DNA of 52,065 nucleotides from Saprospiraceae bacterium (GTDB lineage Bacteria > Bacteroidota > Bacteroidia > Chitinophagales > Saprospiraceae): the NCBI GenBank assembly GCA_020627705.1, contig JAHDGJ010000010.1:99569-151633 (forward strand). The letters run 5' to 3'. The notes under the pieces are model-generated. The model made no database searches, was not told the origin of the DNA, and worked only from the letters and a program-made list of their open reading frames with translations. The position numbers and the translations under genes were made by a program. Of this stretch, positions 45,573 through 52,065 are shown piece by piece (position 1 is the first letter of the stretch; every line of letters starts with the position of its first letter).

Positions 45573-48500
45573 TTATCTGACCAAGGTGACACTTCCTTTA
45601 TCTTTGTAATCTATACCGAACCAAGTATACGAAGCATACCACATATACACATCGGAAGCTTGATTCTTATCTTTATACATGCCATCCCAACTTTCTGTTG
45701 GATCTGTACTTTCAAATACTTTCTCTCCCCAACGATTAAATACATTGAGTTCATAATTCTCGACTCCAGCTGGGCTACCTACAGGTCCAAATCTTATATT
45801 TCTGCCATCCATATTTTGATCCTCAGGGGTAAATACATTTGGAAATTGTATTTGATCACATTCGCCAGCATTAGCATTGTATGTAAATGTATTGCCACAT
45901 TCATCAATTAATTCTACACTATATGGCTCTTCATCAGCAGGAACAATAATGGACTCGACATTCGTTTCTCCATTACTCCAGTTAATAGAATATGCTTGAT
46001 CTATGAATCCTACAAGGGTAAGTTGAGATTCACCAGTTGCACACAGTGTATCAACTTGAATAAATTCTGGTCTGGTTGACGGATCGGTTACCAAAGAGGG
46101 GAATTCTTCAATTTCAATTTCGTCAGTATAGAAATTATCACAAAAATCAGTGACACTTACACCGTAATTTCCACCTTCAGAAATGGTTGTTATGTTTTGT
46201 GTCCCACCTGTTGTCCAAAAGATCTCAAGATCTGCTGCATTTGAGGGATTAATGATTACTTCTAATGTAAAAGGATCAGTACTACAAATTGTACTTTCGC
46301 CTACATCGATACTAATATCTGATACTAACACTGGAAAATCAGCAACATCAACTGTTGCAGTGGCTTCAAGGCTACATTCGTCCAAAATAGTTACACCATA
46401 GGTCCCGCCGCTACTTACAAAAATCGGATTAGAGGTTTCATTCGTGCTCCACATAAAAGACTCAAAGGGTGTAGTCGTACCATTTGGCACCGCCGTTAAC
46501 TGGTAAACTCCTTGATCACAAAAAGCCGAATCGTCCACAAGTATGGTAACTTGAGGCATTTCCAATATATCAAAATCTGGATCAAAACTCGCTGTAGCTT
46601 GTAATCCACAATTATCTACTACCGTGGCAACAACCTGACCAGGTTGCGATACATTGATCGTGTTTCCAGATTCGCCAGTAGACCAAAAAATAGAATCCAC
46701 TCCTGCTTCCGCATTTGGCGTGGCAATAAGAATCAATTCTCCAGTCTCGCACAAAATTGAAGCATTTTGTGCAATGCTTAATGTCGGCTCTTCAAAGGTT
46801 TCTAATGTGGCTGTATCGCAAAGCGTGTAACACACATCTTCACCCATTGTAACAATGACATTGTACATTCCAGTTTCGAAAACTTGTAAGGTATCTGCAG
46901 TACCTATAGTATCTCCGTCTTCATTTTGCCATAAATAAGAAACCGCTCCGTTGGTTGTCGCATCAAAGGTCCAATCAATAGGCTCATTTGGACAAAACGG
47001 TCGGATCTCTAAGGTCAATACGGGTACTTGATACATGGCAAATGCCATCGAGCTAACCTGAACATCAGCACAATCCGTAAACTCCTGATACAAACAATAC
47101 TCATTTTGATCCCACGATAATTCTTGGAATACAAACGAAGCAGTATCTACTCCAAAAGTGTCCAACATAACCTGGGTTTGTACAGTATCAAAAGAATAAC
47201 TATATGTTTGGCTCGTCAAAGAGGTATCCATTAAACAAGCAAACAAATCACTTTCTGAACCAATGCCCACTACAAAGTCTCCTCTTCCCAAAGCATCAGA
47301 ACCTCCCTCCGATAAAACAAACGTACCGTTGTCAAAATCTAGATAAGGATTCGAATCCAAACCTGGACGTTGAAGCGATGATACTTGAGCCAGATTTAAT
47401 TCCTGATTTAAATCAATCTCATATCTCATTATTATGCCTTCACCATCCAGTCCTGTTGAAGTAACGAAAAAATTATTGTCGTTAATTATTGTAAGGTTTC
47501 TAAATGCCGAAATTTCTTCTTGTTCAAAATAATTGGTCGAAAGCACATTGAGATCCGCATCCAGCAAAGAAACCAAGCCATAAAAAGTAGTTACGTCAGC
47601 TTGTCTAACTGATCCACAAGCGAGGTAATTGCCGTTTGAAAGCTGCACAAGATCATTGAAGTCATTGTTTTCTAAACTTGATCTAGATAAGATAACACTT
47701 CCATCAGCGCCGTTTACATTATGGAATATAGCTTCATAAGTACTTCCACTATCACCATACATAACTAAATTTCCATCAGCAGTTGGAAAAATTCCATCCG
47801 TTTGTGTATCCGAAACCGTTGCATAATTATTAATCCAATTTATATTCAAGTCTTGATCCAAATTAAACAAGATCGTTTCATCAAGTGTAGATGGATTATT
47901 GTTTATAGGATTTCTAAAACCCGAAACGTAATACGGAAAATCTGCATTTTGAGGATTTGGATGACGCACAATATACCTTAATTGGTTTCGACCTGGACTG
48001 TCGTATTGTTGCTGTTTCACCACGTTTCCATCAGAATCAAATTTTAACATGATTGCAATGTTATCCGTGTTGGGTTCGGTCATTCCAATTACGATAATCC
48101 CTCCATCCTCTGTTTCATGAAAATTAGTAAATCTGGAAGGAGAAATCATTTCGTAAGACCATATCAAATTCCCACTCAAATCAAATTTATTGAAAGAGGC
48201 CACTCGATCATTAGCCAAATTGGTTCTGTACGAACAAGTGTACACGTTGCCTCCAAAAACCTTAGAACTTACGAGTGTGTTGTTACCAAATCCATCATAC
48301 GTGCTGTAAGCATCACAGCACTCTAAGATATAAGCAGACAAAAACTCATTATTATTTAATTCCAAGGTATCCGTATTAAATGAAGCATCAAATACGATGT
48401 TTTGATCTATGGTATCATTACAAAGTGTCATTCCAGTAGAATCCGCAGCTATCAAGTATGAGATATATTGCTCTTCTACATTTCCTCCCGTAAGGAAGTA

Positions 48501-49604
48501 GGACATCCCGCCAGTCCAAGAAAGTCCCAGTCCACCAAGTTGTACATTATCAACAGCATTCTCTTTATACTTCGCTTGCCAAACTACATCACCTTGCTGT
48601 GTGAGTTTTAATCCAAAAGCAGCAGTGTCAAGCACACCTATCTGTTTTGCAGACATTAGAATATCGCCTTTGGTGTCTTCAACCAGATCTAATAAATACA
48701 CATCGTTCGAACTAAAATCAAAATCAATTTTCTTTGCCCACTCTACATCTGCCAGCGAATCAAGCTTAAGTACATAGCCATCGTATTCTACTCCAACAAA
48801 ATAAGACCCAGCCAAAACATACGTAGAATCTTGAAGCTGAATTAAGCTGTTTGCAAAACTGTTGTTTGGAGTAACTCCTGTTTGTAAGGATTTATTAAAT
48901 AGTATGTTTCCATTCTCATCTAACTTAGAAACAAAATATTGCTGTGTTGAGGCATCAATCGCTGCAACCATTACACCTCCTTCCATACATGCACTGATGC
49001 TTCCAAAAATTAAATCATTGTCTGGTGATTCTATATAATTGCTCCAAATCATTTCTCCATTGGAAGCATTTACTTTTGAAATAAAAATTGCTTCTTTGCC
49101 TTGCGACAATCCTTTATTCGCATAATAGATGTGATTATCGACAAAGCTCTCTGCCAATCTTGGTTTTACGTCTTCAAAAGAACTGCTGTCTTGGTAGATC
49201 GCATATCTTTTGGCCCATTGCACATTTCCGCCTTCATCCGTTAGCACGATAAATTGACTCAAAGAATCTTTAATGCCCGATAACGCCGAAACCAAATTGC
49301 CAGAAGAATGCGCCAACAAATCCCCTTCCAAAAGAAATTCTAAGGAATCTTCTACGACCAAATCACGAGACCAAGCTATATCTCCTTTGGAATCTAACTT
49401 TGTAATGTTTGCTGATTTATAAATGGCTGAATCTCTTTGGGTGGTTAAAGCCAATTTGACATATCCATCTTCCCAATTCATCCCATCAAGAGTAAGATGC
49501 TCGATGGTCATATTCACTGGATACAGTCTTTCAAATCCAACTTGAGAATAACTTATAAAGCCCAAAAAGGAAAAAAGAAAAAATAGCGATGATCGTTTAA
49601 TCAT
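45573..49604 (-). CDS. Giant secreted protein with gliding-type (type B) T9SS C-terminal domain
   Basis: The protein has 1343 residues with a signal peptide (ends ISYSQ). Residues about 30-850 have repeated strands of the type LDENGNILFNKSL and STYVLAGSYFVGVEYDGYVLKLD, the repeating blade pattern of a beta-propeller. Residues about 870-1240 hold Ig/PKD-like repeats (SYLWQNEDGDTIG, SIFWSTGESGNTINVSQPG, EIFWTTGGTQNITTISEGG). The last 90 residues (FPNVFTPEDQNMDGRN ... ELNVFNRWGEKVFESTDP ... GSVTLVR) form the gliding-motility-associated C-terminal domain, the type B T9SS signal. The role is probably surface adhesion or coat formation. A -7 box lies 21 bp before the ATG. Confidence 0.88.
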   Translation of the reverse strand: MIKRSSLFFLFSFLGFISYSQVGFERLYPVNMTIEHLTLDGMNWEDGYVKLALTTQRDSAIYKSANITKLDSKGDIAWSRDLVVEDSLEFLLEGDLLAHSSGNLVSALSGIKDSLSQFIVLTDEGGNVQWAKRYAIYQDSSSFEDVKPRLAESFVDNHIYYANKGLSQGKEAIFISKVNASNGEMIWSNYIESPDNDLIFGSISACMEGGVMVAAIDASTQQYFVSKLDENGNILFNKSLQTGVTPNNSFANSLIQLQDSTYVLAGSYFVGVEYDGYVLKLDSLADVEWAKKIDFDFSSNDVYLLDLVEDTKGDILMSAKQIGVLDTAAFGLKLTQQGDVVWQAKYKENAVDNVQLGGLGLSWTGGMSYFLTGGNVEEQYISYLIAADSTGMTLCNDTIDQNIVFDASFNTDTLELNNNEFLSAYILECCDAYSTYDGFGNNTLVSSKVFGGNVYTCSYRTNLANDRVASFNKFDLSGNLIWSYEMISPSRFTNFHETEDGGIIVIGMTEPNTDNIAIMLKFDSDGNVVKQQQYDSPGRNQLRYIVRHPNPQNADFPYYVSGFRNPINNNPSTLDETILFNLDQDLNINWINNYATVSDTQTDGIFPTADGNLVMYGDSGSTYEAIFHNVNGADGSVILSRSSLENNDFNDLVQLSNGNYLACGSVRQADVTTFYGLVSLLDADLNVLSTNYFEQEEISAFRNLTIINDNNFFVTSTGLDGEGIIMRYEIDLNQELNLAQVSSLQRPGLDSNPYLDFDNGTFVLSEGGSDALGRGDFVVGIGSESDLFACLMDTSLTSQTYSYSFDTVQTQVMLDTFGVDTASFVFQELSWDQNEYCLYQEFTDCADVQVSSMAFAMYQVPVLTLEIRPFCPNEPIDWTFDATTNGAVSYLWQNEDGDTIGTADTLQVFETGMYNVIVTMGEDVCYTLCDTATLETFEEPTLSIAQNASILCETGELILIATPNAEAGVDSIFWSTGESGNTINVSQPGQVVATVVDNCGLQATASFDPDFDILEMPQVTILVDDSAFCDQGVYQLTAVPNGTTTPFESFMWSTNETSNPIFVSSGGTYGVTILDECSLEATATVDVADFPVLVSDISIDVGESTICSTDPFTLEVIINPSNAADLEIFWTTGGTQNITTISEGGNYGVSVTDFCDNFYTDEIEIEEFPSLVTDPSTRPEFIQVDTLCATGESQLTLVGFIDQAYSINWSNGETNVESIIVPADEEPYSVELIDECGNTFTYNANAGECDQIQFPNVFTPEDQNMDGRNIRFGPVGSPAGVENYELNVFNRWGEKVFESTDPTESWDGMYKDKNQASDVYMWYASYTWFGIDYKDKGSVTLVR

Positions 49605-49931
49605 GGTTCTGATTTATAAGGATAGCAAAGGTATAATCTTTGTTTAATGAATACTTGTTCTGGATAACTTTCCGAAACAATTTAGACCTTCCAAAAGTAG
49701 TACATTGTCGTGTATAAGAACTAGAATAATATAGTATGAAAGCCGTATTCGATGACTTATACAAGGATTTTTAACTTCTTTTTACCGAAATACTCCATTT
49801 CTGATTCTTATTGTAAGAGAAATTGATAGTTTCTGGCCCTTTTTGCCAAAATTAGAACCCTCATGATTTTGAAACATATTTGGAGCATTTAAGCACTATT
49901 ATGCCTTACAATCGTAGCTTCGCAACTAAGC
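49605..49931. other. Intergenic region between divergent genes (327 bp)
   Basis: This AT-rich gap separates the type-B T9SS gene (minus) from the helicase gene (plus). It holds the -7 box at 49625-49633 and a 12-codon frame at 49736-49774 that I do not consider real. No RNA gene, strong hairpin or long repeat is seen. Confidence 0.6.
49625..49633 (-). promoter_or_regulatory. Candidate -7 box for the type-B T9SS gene
   Basis: The minus strand reads TACCTTTGC, an exact TAnnTTTGC, 21 bp upstream of the ATG at 49604. No good -33 TTTG was found at the usual distance. Confidence 0.45.
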
Positions 49932-51821
49932 ATGAAACCAGAAGAATATTTACTTCAGCTTTCTGAAGCTGTTGAATTTGAGCGCAAACATGAGGAGCGA
50001 TATTACCGCAATTTATCTATCACAAAGACCAAGGCAGAAAAAAAGGAAGCTGGTATTTTGCTCTATCCTCTAAAACTTCTAAAGAAATATTATACGGTTG
50101 GCGAATACATTGAATTAAAACTGGAAAAAGGATCACCTAGCCAAAAAGCGCATAAAATTAATGTTGGGGCAGGTGTTCTTCTTCACTTCAAAGAAAATGC
50201 GCTTAAAGCAACCGTCTCCAGCTTGAAGAAAAATGAAATAAGTATTGTTTTAGGGCAAAAAGATTTGGATCTGTACTTCCCCGAAAACGAGAGTTACTCT
50301 ATTGAATTAATTTACGACGAACGGCCCTTTTTGCTGCAACAAAGTGCGATACAAAAAGTACTTCATTCTAAAGAAGAACATATTAAAGGCCTATCAAAAG
50401 CAGTAGCAGAAAAACAATTGATTGACAATAGTCATCAAATTCATGAGGGTGCAAGTCATTACAACAATACGGGTTTAAATGTATTTCAGAATAATGCGGT
50501 ACGGCAAATGGCCAATGCCAATCTCCTTGGAATTATTCATGGACCACCCGGTACGGGTAAAACAACTACATTGATTGCACTCATTGATTTTCTACAAAAA
50601 GTAGAGAATAAAATACTTGTCTGTGCGCCATCCAACAATGCGGTGGACTTAATCTGTCATATTCTTTTTTCGAAAGGGCTCCTTCCTACGCGAATTGGAA
50701 ACATCAGTCGTATTAGTGATCAGACGGTAGCGCTTAGTTTAAGTGAGAAACTACGAAACCACCCGGATTGGAATCATATCAAAAAAGTACGCGTTGAAGC
50801 GGAAGAAGCTAAAAGACAAGCAGAGAAATATAAAAGACAATTTGGTGCAAAGCAGCGCAACTTCAGAAACACCATGTACCATGAGGCCAGAGAGCTCAAA
50901 AAATGGGCAAGAGAATTAGAGTCCAAATTAGTAGATACTATTTTGGATAATTCTAAGATTATTTGTGCGACCCTCATTGGCGCAAGCCACGAAAGCATTA
51001 AAGACATCAATTTTGATACAGTAATTATTGATGAAGCCTCTCAAGCAACCATACCCGAATGTTGGAATGTTATCTTAAAAGGAAAAAGGGTGATTCTTGC
51101 AGGAGATCATCTGCAACTTCCTCCAACTGTAAAAAGCGATAAGGCGAAAGAATTTGGATTGGAGGAAACCATTTTGGACCGTATGATGCATAACATACCA
51201 GACTGCGTACTGTTGCAACAACAATATCGCATGCATGACAACATCTTGTCATTTTCTAATCTGACCTTCTATGAAGGAAAATTAAACTCCCACGAATCTT
51301 GTGCGCAACGTAAACTTTTTGAAGAATCAGAAGTCGTGAGTTTTGTGGATACTAGTGGATGTGGATTTGAAGAAAAACAAAGCAAAGAGTCTCGGAGTCT
51401 AAAAAACGAAGGAGATTATTTTATCCTTCGAGAACATTTTCTACAGGAGAAAAAAAATTATGTCAATCAAAGCATCGGGATCATTTCTCCATATAAGGAT
51501 CAAGTAAAATACATTACCAATCAAATCGCAGAAGAGGAGGTATTTCGCGGATTTGATATTCTGGTGAATTCCATTGATGGATTCCAGGGCCAAGAAAAAG
51601 ATGTGATTTATATAAGCTTAGTCCGTTCTAATGATCAAGGAGACATTGGGTTTTTGAAAGACTATAGACGATTAAATGTAGCCATGACGCGGGCGAGAAA
51701 AAGACTTATAATTATTGGCGATGGAGTTACTTTAAGTCAAGATAAGATGTATAACCTACTCATGGAACATATAGAAAAAAACGCGCATTATCAATCCGCG
51801 TGGGAATATATGAGTGGGTAA
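49932..51821 (+). CDS. Superfamily 1B DNA/RNA helicase (Upf1/IGHMBP2-like)
   Basis: This is a 629-residue cytosolic helicase. The N-terminal 190 residues form a beta-rich region like the OB/stalk part of IGHMBP2. The core has Walker A GPPGTGKTTT (204-213), CAPSNNAVDL, DEASQ (motif II, 367-371), GDHLQLPPTV (motif III), QQQYRMH (motif IV), GFQGQEKDVIYISLVRSN (motif V) and NVAMTRARKRL (motif VI). A coiled-coil insertion (EEAKRQAEKYKRQFGAKQRN) lies between motifs Ia and II. It probably unwinds DNA or RNA 5' to 3'. It starts at ATG 49932. Its stop codon TAA is the first triplet of the repeat region that follows. Confidence 0.92.
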   Translation: MKPEEYLLQLSEAVEFERKHEERYYRNLSITKTKAEKKEAGILLYPLKLLKKYYTVGEYIELKLEKGSPSQKAHKINVGAGVLLHFKENALKATVSSLKKNEISIVLGQKDLDLYFPENESYSIELIYDERPFLLQQSAIQKVLHSKEEHIKGLSKAVAEKQLIDNSHQIHEGASHYNNTGLNVFQNNAVRQMANANLLGIIHGPPGTGKTTTLIALIDFLQKVENKILVCAPSNNAVDLICHILFSKGLLPTRIGNISRISDQTVALSLSEKLRNHPDWNHIKKVRVEAEEAKRQAEKYKRQFGAKQRNFRNTMYHEARELKKWARELESKLVDTILDNSKIICATLIGASHESIKDINFDTVIIDEASQATIPECWNVILKGKRVILAGDHLQLPPTVKSDKAKEFGLEETILDRMMHNIPDCVLLQQQYRMHDNILSFSNLTFYEGKLNSHESCAQRKLFEESEVVSFVDTSGCGFEEKQSKESRSLKNEGDYFILREHFLQEKKNYVNQSIGIISPYKDQVKYITNQIAEEEVFRGFDILVNSIDGFQGQEKDVIYISLVRSNDQGDIGFLKDYRRLNVAMTRARKRLIIIGDGVTLSQDKMYNLLMEHIEKNAHYQSAWEYMSG

Positions 51822-51883
51822 AGCGGGGTTCGTAAAGCGGGATTCGGGGTTCGGGATTCGGGATTCGGAGATCGGGGTTCGGG
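51822..51883. repeat. Heptamer array (GGGATTC/GGGGTTC type)
   Basis: From about 51840 the sequence is a run of seven-base units, GGGATTC or GGGGTTC, with one GGAGATC. Before it a 14-base unit (TAAAGCGGG-R-TTCG) occurs twice at 51819-51846; its first copy includes the helicase stop codon. The period of seven is exact, with substitutions only. Confidence 0.85.
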
Positions 51884-51938
51884 GTGACTGAGGATTAGAC
51901 GAGGGACTAAATGTCGCTCGGCCCGAAGGAACCGAAGG
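51884..51938. repeat. 55-bp direct repeat, copy 1
   Basis: This segment (starts GTGACTGAGGATTAGACGAG, ends CCGAAGGAACCGAAGG) recurs without a mismatch at 52011-52065, with a period of 127 bp. It carries a short internal direct repeat, CCGAAGG-AA-CCGAAGG. No reading frame in it looks like a protein. Confidence 0.95.
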
Positions 51939-51958
51939 CTCTTGCCTGAGGCGTGTTA

Positions 51959-52010
51959 CAAGGTTCAAGGTGCAAGGTTTATGGTGCAAGGTTTATGGTG
52001 CAAGGTGCAA
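51959..52010. repeat. Second heptamer array (CAAGGTT/CAAGGTG/TATGGTG)
   Basis: Seven-base units CAAGGTT, CAAGGTG and TATGGTG repeat with an exact period of seven from 51959. It has the same period as the first array but a different sequence. It lies between the two 55-bp repeat copies, after a 20-bp spacer. Confidence 0.85.
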
Positions 52011-52065
52011 GTGACTGAGGATTAGACGAGGGACTAAATGTCGCTCGGCCCGAAGGAACCGAAGG
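52011..52065. repeat. 55-bp direct repeat, copy 2 (cut by window edge)
   Basis: This is identical to 51884-51938 over all 55 bases seen; the window ends inside or at the end of the unit, so the true repeat could be longer and the array could continue. Confidence 0.9.

Noticed and set aside
49736-49774. 12-codon frame in the 327-bp intergenic gap
   Set aside because: It is too short, with no ribosome site, conservation or promoter evidence.
51756-51989. 77-codon minus-strand frame with SRIPNPESR-type repeats
   Set aside because: It is made by the heptamer array and the 3' end of the helicase gene, so it is a by-product of the repeats.
51884-52065. CRISPR-like direct repeats
   Set aside because: There are only two copies, the repeat is 55 bp, and the segment between them is itself a heptamer array and not a unique spacer; no cas genes are near.

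Overview
The window looks like a chromosomal segment of a low-GC marine or environmental Bacteroidota, most likely from the Saprospiria. The sequence evidence is: many secreted proteins ending in type IX secretion (T9SS) sorting domains, one gliding-motility type-B C-terminal domain, a SprB-like repeat, the Cys-rich start IDDDGDGQID that is common in Saprospiria, many lipoproteins, little Shine-Dalgarno use, and TAnnTTTGC -7 promoter boxes upstream of several genes. No rRNA, tRNA, CRISPR array, prophage or insertion sequence was seen.

Layout. 1-2900: the start of a large secreted SprB-repeat protein that runs off the left edge, two small lipoproteins and a GIY-YIG-like protein. 2958-6575: peptide chain release factor 3, divergent from a CPA1-type cation/proton antiporter with a nucleotide-binding tail. 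6685-8806: an ECF sigma factor overlapping a membrane protein that has a cytoplasmic repeat region, one transmembrane helix and a beta-barrel-like C-terminus. 8814-10279: SmpB, a lipoprotein, and a 57-residue Pmp3/YqaE membrane protein hidden in an alternative frame. 10370-14485: a secreted GH13 alpha-amylase, a divergent T9SS cargo protein and a DUF6265-like lipoprotein. 14564-19747: a tight four-gene operon (lipoprotein, ECF sigma, one-TM/barrel protein, T9SS cargo with dockerin- and cohesin-like parts) that is a second version of the 6685-8806 unit. 19869-26481: ABC-F ATPase with a small membrane protein, tail-specific protease and a K+-dependent-type membrane pyrophosphatase. 26650-32075: a T9SS cargo gene, a nitroreductase, and a troR-troA-troB-like metal operon in which the permease is absent and a GNAT acetyltransferase gene follows. 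32076-37425: an overlapping minus-strand cluster (DinB-like, lipoprotein pyrophosphatase, GT2, membrane protein, ABC exporter, RadC). 37486-49604: a giant S8 protease, cystathionine gamma-synthase/lyase, a two-subunit Na+/solute symporter, a DUF1801/YdeI protein and a giant type-B T9SS protein. 49932-51821: an SF1B helicase. 51822-52065: heptamer arrays interleaved with an exact 55-bp repeat.

The most interesting part is the pair of sigma/one-TM-barrel units. In both, the sigma gene overlaps a partner whose cytosolic N-terminus carries a Trp-centred motif (three copies in one, one in the other), followed by one inner-membrane helix, a long linker and a C-terminus that resembles an outer-membrane barrel. 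I infer a possible envelope-spanning anti-sigma device that senses the outer membrane or T9SS traffic. This is a hypothesis from the sequence and is not demonstrated. Other points worth a look are the permease-less metal operon with a palindromic operator candidate, an exported lipoprotein form of inorganic pyrophosphatase with its catalytic residues intact, and a radC GTG start codon inside a perfect 15-bp inverted repeat.
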